Assembly: GCA_030605085.1 (NCBI GenBank)
Contig: JAUWBH010000007.1
Location: 4,489-68,488 of the forward strand
DNA length: 64,000 nt
Direction of reading: 5' to 3'
From: Promethearchaeota archaeon
GTDB taxonomy: Archaea > Asgardarchaeota > Lokiarchaeia > Sigynarchaeales > SOKP01
The notes under the pieces are model-generated. The model saw nothing but the letters and a program-made list of their open reading frames with translations, was not told the DNA's origin and made no database searches. This document shows, piece after piece, positions 17,559 to 26,723 of this stretch. Each line of letters begins with the position of its first letter. Position 1 is the stretch's first letter. The position numbers and the translations under genes were made by a program.

Positions 17559-18179
17559 TTATATTTTATGGTAAAGCGTATATATTGAGTTTACAGTTAC
17601 CCAAACAATTATCCCGAAACTCAACATCCATTCCGTTATTGGCATCCATGTTAATAATGTCAGTAAGAATAATCCCGCGCATAAAAAACCAAGGTAGGCT
17701 TGTATTTTTTTATATTTTTTATCCTTTAACATCAATATACTAAAAAGAGTCATATAACTCATTCCACTTAGCCATGTAACAACAGCTAAAGTTCCATGGA
17801 TATAAAGAATTATTATATTTTCAATTATCGCAGGAAATACTCCTATTAAGATAAATGTAGTAATGGATATAAGAGCCATTGTAATTGCGCTTTTTCTCAA
17901 TTTCTCGTTCATATCTTCGTAATTAAAACTTCTAGCAAGCGAAATATAAAAAGGAATTGCTACAATACCAGAAAGTATAAATCCTAAATTAAAAAAAATT
18001 GCTCCAGGACTAGTACCTAATTCAGAAACCATATTATGAAAGATACTATACCCTCCTGGGAATAACAGAATTGGAATTATATGCCCAATTAGACTTATTG
18101 CGATAGATAAAAGTCCATAAAAACCTCCCGGGGCAAGTTCTAAAAGTTTGTCTAATATTTTATTTACTTTTTCCATCAA
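17559..18179 (-). CDS. DUF998-family membrane protein (copy 2)
   Basis: A 206-residue paralogue of the downstream gene. It has six hydrophobic segments, 'ELAPGGFYGLLSIAISLIG' at the start and 'MVSELGTSPGAIFFNLGFIL' in the first third. It is probably the first gene of a two-gene transcript, with TTATAAATTT in the region just upstream of 18180. Role unknown. Confidence 0.75.
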   Translation of the reverse strand: MMEKVNKILDKLLELAPGGFYGLLSIAISLIGHIIPILLFPGGYSIFHNMVSELGTSPGAIFFNLGFILSGIVAIPFYISLARSFNYEDMNEKLRKSAITMALISITTFILIGVFPAIIENIIILYIHGTLAVVTWLSGMSYMTLFSILMLKDKKYKKIQAYLGFLCAGLFLLTLLTWMPITEWMLSFGIIVWVTVNSIYTLYHKI

Positions 18180-18307
18180 TTTAAAATAATAAAAAAAAAA
18201 ATTTATAAGTTAGCTAAATTTTGTGATGGAGCAGACTATTAAAATGAATAAAATGGTATTCAAATTATTTCAAATAATATTATCAACAGTGTTTTGTTGA
18301 ATTATTT

Positions 18308-18478
18308 GTGGCATTAAAAAAAAAAAAAAAATCTGGTGATAGCGGGACATGTAGGATGTGCGGACAAGTCGTAAATACTCATGAAAATTCTGCGGACAAT
18401 ATCGAGGAGAGTGCCATTAAGCTCATCAATGAATATAACGGTAATCAAACAACCAGTGGCACACCTTCCATTCGGTAA
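18308..18478 (+). CDS. Small CxxC protein, possible relic
   Basis: From GTG 18308 the frame passes a 15-base poly-A run and gives 56 residues with SGTCRMCGQVVNTHEN and 'IEESAIKLINEYNG'. This is a half zinc ribbon followed by a helix. Base composition is more GC-rich than its neighbours. There is no ribosome binding site, and the A run makes the N-terminus doubtful. It could be a fragment of a larger zinc-ribbon gene. An opposite-strand frame here is a shadow. Confidence 0.4.
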   Translation: MALKKKKKSGDSGTCRMCGQVVNTHENSADNIEESAIKLINEYNGNQTTSGTPSIR

Positions 18479-18599
18479 TACCCGAGGACGCAACCATCGG
18501 GCTTCACAAGCAAGACAAATGTCCAAGTTTGTATAGCTTTATAATATGCGTTGTAATCTATCTAAATTGTAATATATTGGACACCCAAGAATCAGGAAA

Positions 18600-19565
18600 C
18601 TAATAGCCAGAAGATCTTAAAAATTTCTTTAAATCCTCGAAGACATTGTTTCCTAAAGCACTCATCACTCCTGAATAAACTTCTGGTTTTTTATTTTCTG
18701 TGATTGCCATTAGAACCGCTCCTTCAGTAACTTCTTTTATAATTATATAGCAAATGTCCGATTCGTAAACTACTGTAGAAAGTGTTAAAGAAGCAATTGA
18801 CGTTTTGTTTAAAAGATCCATAATGGTTTGATAAATTTGGTATAAACTATTATCCAAAGTTCCCATTTCTAACCTTAAAAAATTTAACGGTTTATTGTCA
18901 AATTTGTCATATGTCAAAAAGGTCGATGTGATTAATAAACCATCCGGGAGGTTAAATAAAAGATATTCCGAAAGCGTTTTACTTTTTAAATCGTCTAAGA
19001 ATTGCCTGAACTTTCCTAACTTTTGCATTGATAATGTATTTCTCTGAAGTTCGTAATCTAAAATTTCTATTAATCTGTGTTGAGCACTGCCTTCCCTTAC
19101 AGAAACCGGAGTAGTAGCGATTCTACCCATTAAATCACCATTTATTCCTTTTGTTAACAATTCGTAAATGCTATCTTCTTTTGAATCTTCTAAATCGATT
19201 TTATTTATTAAAACGTAAATTTTCTCAATTTCAGGAGAAAATTGAAAAATATACTCTAAGAATTTTTCAAAGATTTCCCTTACTTTTGGAGCAACTATTG
19301 TACTATCAACCATAAAAATTGCTGTTGTTACTTCTGAAAATATCTCAGTGCGTTGAGAATCAGAGAAATATTTTTCCATGTATCGTTCTTGGCCACCAGC
19401 ATCCCAAATAGTCAGCTGCATAACGCCACGATATATAAAATTTTCTCTTGATATACCTCTTGTAGGTTTTAAATTAGCAACCTGTACAAAATTGTATCCT
19501 AAACAAGTAGTTTGCATTAAACTCGTTTTTCCCGCATTCTGGGGTCCAAATAGAAGTATCTTCAT
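18600..19565 (-). CDS. Rag/Gtr-like small GTPase with C-terminal roadblock domain
   Basis: A 321-residue protein. The GTPase domain has a P-loop at residues 7-15 (GPQNAGKTS), a switch I Thr in 'LKPTRGIS', 'WDAGGQERYMEKYF' (G3) and 'VLINKIDLED' (G4). About 190-321 is an alpha/beta domain of roadblock/longin type, the same order as eukaryotic Rag GTPases (RRAGA/Gtr1). In Asgard archaea such GTPases are thought to act with roadblock partners. It stands alone on the minus strand. Confidence 0.85.
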   Translation of the reverse strand: MKILLFGPQNAGKTSLMQTTCLGYNFVQVANLKPTRGISRENFIYRGVMQLTIWDAGGQERYMEKYFSDSQRTEIFSEVTTAIFMVDSTIVAPKVREIFEKFLEYIFQFSPEIEKIYVLINKIDLEDSKEDSIYELLTKGINGDLMGRIATTPVSVREGSAQHRLIEILDYELQRNTLSMQKLGKFRQFLDDLKSKTLSEYLLFNLPDGLLITSTFLTYDKFDNKPLNFLRLEMGTLDNSLYQIYQTIMDLLNKTSIASLTLSTVVYESDICYIIIKEVTEGAVLMAITENKKPEVYSGVMSALGNNVFEDLKKFLRSSGY

Positions 19566-19927
19566 TTGATTTAACTTTAATTATTTTAATTGTGATTGAA
19601 TATAATATCAGTATAAATTTTATACTATAATTTTTATTTAATTCTTTGTAAAGCGATAATTTAATTTAATAAATTATTAAAACACGATCTATAAAGTTGG
19701 ATAAAGTTGGACACTTTATCCCATATCTTGTCGATAGCGGAAACGGGATCTAAGGCATCATTATAATATAATCACGCTTAGAAAATCACGATATTTACTA
19801 ATAGTTATTAATGTGTATTTTTTTAGTACACAAAGATATATTGTTTGTAAATAAATAAATTTAAATAAAAGTTTTATTATAAAAATGTCTAATCATTATA
19901 AAAAAAAAATAAATGTGGTAAAAAAAA
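19566..19927. other. Gene-free stretch
   Basis: AT-rich spacer between the GTPase and the 7-TM gene. The minus strand of 19670-19780 has a stop-bounded 33-codon frame (including 'DALDPVSAIDKIWDKV') that may be a gene scrap. ATAAAGTTGG is repeated in tandem near 19690-19710. TGTGGTAAAAA lies at 19914-19924 directly before the next ATG. Nothing else seen. Confidence 0.4.
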
Positions 19928-20527
19928 ATGGATCTTCTTGAACTAATGGGATATATTGCACTAACTATTGGTTGTATAGTAATTATCATTAAGTTAATTA
20001 TGGTCTATAGTAAAGAAAAAAATCCTCTTACTATAAATGGAATACTTTGCTTTGTGATAGCATCAATAGTTTTTCTTGTAGCAGTTTTAGCAAGTAGTTA
20101 CTTACTAGATGTTGCTACATCTATGATAGTATGGATTATGTTCCTAGGACTCGCATTACAATTTGCCTTAATATTAGATGCGGCTAAAGCTTTAGAAACA
20201 CCAAAGCCCATAAGGATTGTAGTTGCAATAGTATACTTTGTTCTCGTTTTATTGGGTATATTATTACCGATAATATTTTCAGATGCTATCATGAACGCAA
20301 TTATTCTAATAATCCTTCTCGCTATAAATACAGTGTACTTTATGGCAGTTTGGAAAAAAAATGACGATGTTGAATCGTTCGGCTTCGCAATAGGATTACT
20401 TCTTATCATTATTGGGGACATAACTATGTTTTTCTATAACTTGGCAGGACTTTTTTTCATCCTTTGCGTAGTTGTTTGGTGGCTAGGATATTTTGGAATA
20501 CTTGAAAAACTAATGGGTAAAGAATAA
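19928..20527 (+). CDS. Seven-segment membrane protein, unknown
   Basis: A 199-residue protein made of seven evenly spaced hydrophobic helices with short loops, the N-terminus probably outside. There is no transport motif, Zn site or retinal Lys pattern I can name. The single charged loop is between helices 5 and 6 (WKKNDDVESF). The ATG is immediately preceded by the recurring sequence TGTGGTAAAAA. Confidence 0.65.
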   Translation: MDLLELMGYIALTIGCIVIIIKLIMVYSKEKNPLTINGILCFVIASIVFLVAVLASSYLLDVATSMIVWIMFLGLALQFALILDAAKALETPKPIRIVVAIVYFVLVLLGILLPIIFSDAIMNAIILIILLAINTVYFMAVWKKNDDVESFGFAIGLLLIIIGDITMFFYNLAGLFFILCVVVWWLGYFGILEKLMGKE

Positions 20528-20655
20528 TTTAACCAAATTTTAATTTTTTTTTTTTTAACATATATGTTTTAAACTCACTTACATTTTACTTCAAAAATTA
20601 ATCGACAACCAGCTTAATTATAAGAGAAAACTAATCGTACAAAAAAAATATGATT

Positions 20656-21816
20656 TTAATAAATAGTAAATTTATGTCTTGCTTGTTCTTGACTTTTTAG
20701 CGTCTTTTCTCTAATTTCTTTGTCAATAAATCCTTCAATATGGCAGAGGTACTCGTATTCGTCCTTTAAACAAAGCGTAATTGCTATACCTTTTTTATTC
20801 ATTCGAGAAGTCCGTCCAATCCTATGAAGATAATTTTCTGGGAACTTTGGTATATCATAATTAATGATATGAGAGATATTTTCTATGTCTAATCCTCTCG
20901 AAGCCACATCTGTAGCGATAAGCATAGTGATCTGTTGATTTCTAAATTCTTTTAAGATTTTTTCTCTTTGGAATTGAGTTAAACTGCCAGAAATTATTCC
21001 TACTTTATATTTAAAATTATTTCTAGATCTCAACCTATTGAACAGCCAATTTGCTGTTTTTTTAGTATTTACAAACACAAGAACGAATCGTGGGCGTTCA
21101 ACTTTTAGAATTTCAATAAAACTTTTAAATTTTTGCTCATATCGGTCAATCATATAATAAAATTGCCTCGTACTTCCCACGGTTAAGTTATCTTTGCTTA
21201 AATTAAGAAATTCAAATTTATTTCCTGAGTATTTTTTGACCAATTGGCGAATATCGTAATCCAGGGTCGCTGAAAATAACATAAATTGATAATTTGTTTT
21301 TATTTGGTTTAGAATGTATTTAACGTCAGGAGCAAAACCCATATCCCAGAGTCTATCTCCCTCATCTAACACCGCAAACTTAATATTATTTAACTTTAAT
21401 TTACCCCTTTTATATAAATCAATAATTCGACCCGGAGTTCCTACAATTATGTGAAGTCCTTGCTCCAATTTCCTTATTTGATTATTAATCGAAACGCCCC
21501 CATAAATGGGCCAAGATTTTATTTTATCATCCGCTAAATCTCTAACAACATCGTTAATTTGTTTCGCAAGTTCACGTGTGGGTACTAGAATCAATGCTTC
21601 GTTGTTAATTTTAAGACTTAATTGTTCAATTATAGGGATGAGATAAGCTAAAGTTTTTCCAGTACCCGTTTTAGCTTGAGCCATAATATTCTTTCCTTTC
21701 ATAATTAAAGGAATTGCTCTTTTTTGTACGGGTGTAGGAGTAAAAAAGTTCAGATTGTTCAACGCGTTTAAGGTTTTAACGCTAAGGTTTAAATCTTTGA
21801 AGTTCATTTTTGTCAT
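20656..21816 (-). CDS. DEAD-box family RNA helicase, DEGD variant
   Basis: A 386-residue two-RecA-domain ATP-dependent RNA helicase core. It has the Q motif 'NFFTPTPVQKRAIP', I 'AQAKTGTGKT', Ia 'VPTRELAKQ', III 'SAT', V 'ATDVASRGLDI' and VI 'HRIGRTSR'. Motif II reads DEGD instead of DEAD, keeping the catalytic Asp-Glu. There is no extension beyond the core except a short basic tail. Likely cytosolic RNA remodelling. Confidence 0.93.
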   Translation of the reverse strand: MTKMNFKDLNLSVKTLNALNNLNFFTPTPVQKRAIPLIMKGKNIMAQAKTGTGKTLAYLIPIIEQLSLKINNEALILVPTRELAKQINDVVRDLADDKIKSWPIYGGVSINNQIRKLEQGLHIIVGTPGRIIDLYKRGKLKLNNIKFAVLDEGDRLWDMGFAPDVKYILNQIKTNYQFMLFSATLDYDIRQLVKKYSGNKFEFLNLSKDNLTVGSTRQFYYMIDRYEQKFKSFIEILKVERPRFVLVFVNTKKTANWLFNRLRSRNNFKYKVGIISGSLTQFQREKILKEFRNQQITMLIATDVASRGLDIENISHIINYDIPKFPENYLHRIGRTSRMNKKGIAITLCLKDEYEYLCHIEGFIDKEIREKTLKSQEQARHKFTIY

Positions 21817-21943
21817 TCAATTAAAAACTAGTATTTTTTCACTTTTTTCACTAAATAAAACGCAACAAAATAATTAAACTCTATGGTTAGTTTAAATTTC
21901 TTTAGAAAAGTAAAGAGAATTAAAAACTTAACAATATTACTTT

Positions 21944-22359
21944 TTATTTTTTTTTCACTTTTTTCTGTGACTTTTTAATATTTAAAATATCTTCAATTCG
22001 ATCAATAACTTCTTTTCCTTTTTTAAGGACTTCCTTGGCTTCTTTCTTTGAATATGATTTAGCAGGACCTGGAGGATATCTCGTTTCAAAATAAAAAGCT
22101 GTCAATTTTCTTCCTAAATCAAGATAATTTTTGAAGAAATCATCAAAATTTAAGGCTTCTGTTAATAAAAACTCAAGATCATGAATTCTCTTTAATTTCC
22201 AACCTTTATAAATAAGAAAACTTTCAAATATTTTTCAATCGCTTGTTGAATGTGAAAGAATCCCGTCTCAAAATAAGCTCCCTTAGTAATAAGAATTTTA
22301 GCGACTTCAAAATCTTGTTTTCCTCTTGTTATCCATTCTTCAACTAACTGCCTCTTCAT
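21944..22359 (-). pseudogene. HEPN-domain protein with frameshift
   Basis: ATG 22359 starts a HEPN protein (RGKQDFEVAKILITKGAYFE, 'FFHIQQAIEKYLKVF') that hits a stop at 22192. Dropping to the next frame in the run GTTTTCTT continues the same family: GWKLKRIHDLEFLL, then FETRYPPGPAKSYSKKEA. One missing T explains it. The 5' end overlaps the MNT gene by 20 bases. HEPN/MNT pairs are toxin-antitoxin modules, so the toxin may be inactivated, or this could be a sequencing error. Confidence 0.75.
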
Positions 22360-22690
22360 ATAATATAATACCTTTATCTAAAATTTCCTTTATGAAATCA
22401 TCACCAATTCTAATTCTTTCCTCTAATTCACTGGGTTCATAAATTAAAGGAGATATCGGGATTTTTCGATTTGGATTATATATTATCCTTTTTACAGTAA
22501 TAATTCTGTCAACACTCCTTTCTTTCGTATTTTTTAAAATAAATATGTCAATATCACTATCTTCCATAGGTATTCCGTATGCGTATGAACCAAATAAAAT
22601 TACCTTTATAGGTTTGTACTCTTTTTTTAAATCCTCTACAATTTTTTTTAAGATTGGTTTAATTTTATCATCTATTGTCATAATAATCAT
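22340..22690 (-). CDS. MNT-type nucleotidyltransferase (HEPN antitoxin)
   Basis: A 116-residue minimal nucleotidyltransferase. 'VILFGSYAYGIPMEDSDIDI' carries the GSx10DxD motif that binds metal and ATP. MNT proteins of HEPN/MNT modules silence the HEPN RNase, some by adding AMP groups. It is translationally coupled to the HEPN gene by a 20-base overlap. ATG at 22690 and a second ATG at 22681 are both possible starts. Confidence 0.85.
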   Translation of the reverse strand: MIIMTIDDKIKPILKKIVEDLKKEYKPIKVILFGSYAYGIPMEDSDIDIFILKNTKERSVDRIITVKRIIYNPNRKIPISPLIYEPSELEERIRIGDDFIKEILDKGIILYEEAVS

Positions 22691-22708
22691 TAATAATAAA
22701 AATAATAT

Positions 22709-23449
22709 TTAGTCTCGCTCAAGGATGATTGGTTCAATATTATATTGTTTAAGTATTCTTTCAAGCTCGCCCCTAATAGAATCTTTTACTTTAAGGCATA
22801 AAAAAAATCTCTGAAAAGTTTCTTTATATTGTTTTTCAAGAAATAAAAATTTTTTAATAAAGGTGCGGACCTTATCTAATTCGTTCAATTTGAATGTTGC
22901 TTCACATGCAATATTAGGGTTGTAGTGAAATATATCTACTTCCACATCTTTTGTATCAGGGTGTACTTCATTGTTTTCATCTATGAAATGTTGCCTTGTT
23001 TTTAATTTTACGTCAAATCCTCTTTTTTCAAATTCTCGTTTTACGAGAGAATATGAGATCCCTTCTACGATCTTTCCTTGATCGAAATCCATATCATCAA
23101 ATCGCTTGTAGACTTTATTAAATCTTTTATCTATTTGTTTTTGCACCGCTTCAAATCTCTGATCCATTTGTTTTTGCACCGCTTCAAATCTCTGATCCAT
23201 TTGTTTTTGCACCGTTTCAAATCTCTGATCCACCGTTTCAAATCTTTGATCCATTTATTTTTGCACCGCTTCAAAATTTTTATCCATTTTTTGCATAGCA
23301 TCTAAAAATTCATCACGAGTAAGAAAATGTTCTTTTAATAACGATATTTGAATTCTATCTATAGATTTAGAAACGGTCTCTTCTATTTTTTTATCGATTA
23401 TTTCAAGTAGTTTAGGATCTATTGTTGTCATTTTTCTATAATATAACAA
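22709..23449 (-). pseudogene. Coiled-coil PD-(D/E)XK nuclease-like gene, split by one stop
   Basis: Two frames lie end to end in the same phase, separated only by TAA at 23257-23255. The first gives 64 residues ending in FEAVQK; the second starts MDQRFE. Other copies of the same 33-base repeat have CAA (AVQKQMDQRF) at this place, so a C-to-T change made the stop. The whole would be 246 residues: a helical N-terminus, 4-5 tandem 11-residue coiled-coil repeats (MDQRFEAVQKQ), then a domain with 'VEVDIFHYNPNIACEATFK' like a PD-(D/E)XK (DUF3782-type) nuclease. ATG at 23254 could restart translation. Confidence 0.75.
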
Positions 23450-23547
23450 TTATCTATTTATAAAAATTTGCCGATTTTTTGATTTTTGGAGGAGTTCCAG
23501 AAAAATTATCATGTGTAGCGACAACTTAATTTAGCAGACTTATTATT

Positions 23548-23574
23548 AACAGTTGATATATTATATCAACTGTT
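23548..23574. promoter_or_regulatory. 12-bp-arm palindrome, operator-like
   Basis: AACAGTTGATAT, three bases, then ATATCAACTGTT. The arms are a perfect inverted repeat between the end of the TFB-like gene and the start of the split nuclease gene on the minus strand. TATA-like TTTATAAAT lies closer to that gene (about 23455-23470). It could bind a dimeric regulator, or be the shared end of a transcript. Confidence 0.5.
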
Positions 23575-23643
23575 CGTTGAAACTTTATAAATACTTATAT
23601 ATATTTATAAAAATCAAAAATGTGATTCAATTTATATAAAGGT

Positions 23644-24174
23644 TCAACGATTAGAAAGTAAATTTATTTTATTCAAAATATCTTTATACCTGGCACGAAG
23701 TGTTACTTCAGTTACTCCAACCTCTTCGACTATTTGCCTTTGACTAATTTTTATGCTTTTTAATTTTGAAGCCAAATATATAGCTGCGGCACATAATCCT
23801 TTAGGATTTTTTCCGGTGAAGCAAGTTTTCGCAAGATAAGATTGTAAAATTTTAATCGTTAGCATTTCCACGTAGAAATTTAATCCTAAATTTGCTATAT
23901 AACGAGGTATTAACGAAACAGGATAAGATATCGGATCCTTTAGGTTTGGTGCTTTAACTAATTTATAGGAGCAATTGAATGACTTTTTATTTAATGTTTC
24001 TTCCTGGTAGTTATAAATTCTTCCATTATCGAATGTCAAATCAAAAATTATACCGTTTATAACTAATCCACACCGATTACAAACAGTTTCGCCCAGTTCT
24101 TCTTTGAAAATTAAAGACCCATTACATTCCGGGCAACATCTATGCTGCGTTAAATTCTCGTTTATTAAACCCAT
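23644..24174 (-). CDS. TFIIB-like factor with one cyclin repeat
   Basis: A 176-residue transcription factor B relative. The N-terminal zinc ribbon has Cys14, Cys17, Cys32 and Cys35 (CPEC...CNRCG). One cyclin-type repeat follows (about 95-170) with 'GKNPKGLCAAAIYLASKLKS' and the recognition-like segment 'ISQRQIVEEVGVTEVTLRAR'. Standard archaeal TFB has two cyclin repeats and about 300 residues. Here the first repeat is replaced by about 50 non-conserved residues, so it may act as an alternative or regulatory TFB. Confidence 0.8.
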   Translation of the reverse strand: MGLINENLTQHRCCPECNGSLIFKEELGETVCNRCGLVINGIIFDLTFDNGRIYNYQEETLNKKSFNCSYKLVKAPNLKDPISYPVSLIPRYIANLGLNFYVEMLTIKILQSYLAKTCFTGKNPKGLCAAAIYLASKLKSIKISQRQIVEEVGVTEVTLRARYKDILNKINLLSNR

Positions 24175-24208
24175 TATTATCTCTTATCTCTATTAATCTC
24201 TTTTGAAT

Positions 24209-24898
24209 TTATGTTAAGAATTTTATTTTTTTTACCAATTCTCTTAAGAGTAAATTTCCCATTCCTAATTTTATCTTAGCAGAAAACATCAAAACTAATA
24301 TAAATTTTAAATCTCTAATTTTCATATATTCTGAACATACCTTCTGGCTGTTCTCTAATTCTAAAAACATTCTTCTTATATTAATCAGTTTTTTCTCGCT
24401 TCTAACTTCAAACTCTCTAATTGTATCGAATAACGAGCCATGGGGAAGCGAGGAATATAATACCCTTCCCTCAAATGAAAACATCGCGCTGCCAAGAACC
24501 TCTTTATCGTCTACACTTGCTCGCAAAAGGTTAATTAGTTCTTGAAATAAAGGCAACGAGGTAAAATTGTTTAATTCTTCTTCGGCTTTTGATATACTTC
24601 CAAACTCGTCTCCATCTGAATCCAATCCCCCTCCTTCGTAAAATTCCATTCTTGAAAAGTCAAAATCTACTGTTTGATAACCTCTGATCTTAAAGTTTTT
24701 ATCAATAAAAGCTTGAAAACCGTGCTCGCAACTTATTCCAGTAGGTATGGAAACAGTAGTTAATTGTTTGCTCTGATTTATAATTTTTGTGGGTATTTTC
24801 AATTTTTTTTGTTTGTGGCACTTAGGACATTCAATAACTATGGTTTCGAATAATTCAACTTCGCTTATTTTTTCACTACTTACTGTCATATCGGTCAT
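24209..24898 (-). CDS. Zinc-ribbon protein with roadblock-like domain
   Basis: A 229-residue protein. Residues 22-65 contain 'IECPKCHKQKKLKIP' and 'GISCEHGFQAFID', a two-Cys plus Cys/His zinc site. An acidic linker (GGGLDSDGDEFG) follows. The C-terminal half has 'LGSAMFSFEGRVLYSSLPHG', resembling the first strands of roadblock/LC7 domains. Such proteins occur beside small GTPases in Asgard genomes, and here two roadblock/GTPase genes lie just upstream. Start ATG 24898 or 24889. Confidence 0.55.
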   Translation of the reverse strand: MTDMTVSSEKISEVELFETIVIECPKCHKQKKLKIPTKIINQSKQLTTVSIPTGISCEHGFQAFIDKNFKIRGYQTVDFDFSRMEFYEGGGLDSDGDEFGSISKAEEELNNFTSLPLFQELINLLRASVDDKEVLGSAMFSFEGRVLYSSLPHGSLFDTIREFEVRSEKKLINIRRMFLELENSQKVCSEYMKIRDLKFILVLMFSAKIKLGMGNLLLRELVKKIKFLT

Positions 24899-25241
24899 TC
24901 TCTTTCATTATTTTAATAATTTCTAGGAAATCTATCTTTATTGCTTCTATTAAATTAGAAAATCTTTTCAGTTTGTGGTAAAAAACCTTAATCATTATGT
25001 GTATATTATTAATTATTTTATAAAAAGAAGATTATTTAAATGTTTATTTAATAATAATAAAACATTATTTATAAAAAAAAGGATCTATGTGGTAAAAATT
25101 CTAAACAATTTTTACAATAGAAAAAAATGTTAATTTTTTCCTATTAAATTATTGTTGAAAAATGTTATTTTTTTAGAGAAAAATTTTATCTTGACTAACT
25201 GCTCAAGAAAAAGTCTAAATAAATTCTAATTTTTTAAATTT
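24899..25241. other. Gene-free region with TTTGTGGTAAAAA copies and IS605-end relic
   Basis: Contains 'GTTTGTGGTAAAAA' at 24971-24985 and TGTGGTAAAAA at 25088-25098. 'TTATTAATTATTTTATAAAA', also found at about 32430-32450, lies near 25009. On the minus strand TTTTATAAAATAATTAAT could be the TATA box of the gene ending at 24209. Bases 25184-25212 match (inverted) the outer arm of the IS605-type hairpin at 28612-28670 (CTTGAGCAGT...GATAAAA). Confidence 0.5.
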
Positions 25242-26723
25242 TTAAAATTGATAATTCGAAGCAATATATGTAAATAACTCGTCAATTCCTTCACCTGTTA
25301 AAGCAGATGTTTCAAAAAGCATACAATGATATTGATTAGCAATCTCTTCTGCCTTCAGTTTCGTTCCGTCTCGTTTTTCAAATAAGTCATTTTTATTTCC
25401 AACTAAAATAAATGGTATTGTTTTATCTTTAAAATATAATCTACATTCATCTATCCAATCGTTAATTTTGTCTAGTGTTTCTATTCTCGTATAATCAAAA
25501 AATATGAGGACCGCTTTAGGTTTAAAAATATTATAATAAAATTTACGAATGTTTATGAAATTTTTCAAAGCTCCCATATCAAATAGCCTGAATATGATTT
25601 TAATCCTTTTTGTTAAAATAAGTTCTTTTTCTAAAATGGAAAGCCCGATTGTAGGTTTATACTCTTTTACAAAATTTCCATTGACATACATTTCGAGTAA
25701 TGCACTTTTACCGCTCATTTCAGGACCAATTACAAATATTTGGATTATGATGTTTCTCCCCGAAAAGGAATCTTCTTTTGGTTTAAACTCCAACGTACTC
25801 CCATAGAGTATTTTTGGAATTTGTAAAGAAGTATTTCGATTACTTAAAATTAAAGAGATCTTTTCTGCAACTATATAAAAATAAGGGATAAAGTTATCTA
25901 TATTAGAATATGAATCTGCAACAAGAACTAATAACGCAGGTATTGTTCCTAATTCTAGGTAAAACAATCTAAATTCATCAGTATTTATTGTACCGCTTTC
26001 AAATGATGTTTTTGTTGATTTCTTTATTTTTTCTATAGTTGGTTCTACTATACTCATAATTGTTTCTATTGTCCCCTCATCCAAATCTTTAACTGATTGT
26101 TGGACAATAACGAATCCATCAAGGTCCAAGACTAACGCCGCTATTAAATCTAAATCTTCGTAAGTTTTGTTTAAAAAATTTTCAAGTAGTTGGTTTAATA
26201 AAGACATTAGTACCTTTTTATTTTCAATAAATTCATTTATTACTTGACTTTTTTTATCACTATAAGGACAATTAATGCAATTATTACGAGAACCACAATT
26301 TTTTGCTTTTATATTGTTTTCAATTAAGTCCTTTTCAAATGTTAAGAATGTTGATAGATCACCATTAAAATTTGTAAGTTCGGAGGAATGTTTATCGTAA
26401 AACAATGATGCGATTTTAAGCATCTTACAATTAATTTCTTTTTGATCGTAGTCGAAATCTGAAACAATGATATAGAATAAATCTCTATCGCTTTGATCTC
26501 TATAAAAGTTAAACGTAAATCTTTCAAATTTAATAGTTTTTATTGTAGAACCTGTAAGTTCTGTGGAAAAAGATTGAATAGCACTAATAAAACTGGATAC
26601 CATTTGCATATCAGAACCTAAGGAATGTTCCTCCTTAAATCCTTCAAAATTTTGACTAAATATTAAAATTCCGCTCTTGATTATTAACACATTCTTAATT
26701 ATAGGAATCCCCAAATTTTTCAT
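25242..26723 (-). CDS. Longin-roadblock-GTPase fusion
   Basis: A 493-residue three-part protein. About 1-125 is a longin-like alpha/beta domain (IKSGILIFSQNFEGF, 'FISAIQSFSTELTG'). About 165-315 is a roadblock-like domain (LIAALVLDLDGFVIVQQS), separated from the first by a Cys-rich CGSRNNCINCPYS linker. About 325-493 is a Rab/Arf-like GTPase with P-loop at 333 (GPEMSGKSAL), switch Thr in 'EYKPTIGLSI', 'LVGNKNDL' (G4) and 'FETSALTGEG' (G5). G3 reads FDMGALKN, lacking the catalytic Gln, so hydrolysis may need a partner. Coupled (ATGA overlap) to the upstream roadblock gene. Confidence 0.85.
   Translation of the reverse strand: MKNLGIPIIKNVLIIKSGILIFSQNFEGFKEEHSLGSDMQMVSSFISAIQSFSTELTGSTIKTIKFERFTFNFYRDQSDRDLFYIIVSDFDYDQKEINCKMLKIASLFYDKHSSELTNFNGDLSTFLTFEKDLIENNIKAKNCGSRNNCINCPYSDKKSQVINEFIENKKVLMSLLNQLLENFLNKTYEDLDLIAALVLDLDGFVIVQQSVKDLDEGTIETIMSIVEPTIEKIKKSTKTSFESGTINTDEFRLFYLELGTIPALLVLVADSYSNIDNFIPYFYIVAEKISLILSNRNTSLQIPKILYGSTLEFKPKEDSFSGRNIIIQIFVIGPEMSGKSALLEMYVNGNFVKEYKPTIGLSILEKELILTKRIKIIFRLFDMGALKNFINIRKFYYNIFKPKAVLIFFDYTRIETLDKINDWIDECRLYFKDKTIPFILVGNKNDLFEKRDGTKLKAEEIANQYHCMLFETSALTGEGIDELFTYIASNYQF

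Noticed and set aside
18314..18526. 70-residue minus-strand ORF with Cys
   Set aside because: The plus strand reads a more protein-like CxxC peptide, and the minus frame ends in a Phe run made by the poly-A tract.
23130..23260. CRISPR-like 33-base direct repeats
   Set aside because: The repeats are contiguous, in frame and encode an 11-residue coiled-coil unit; there are no spacers.
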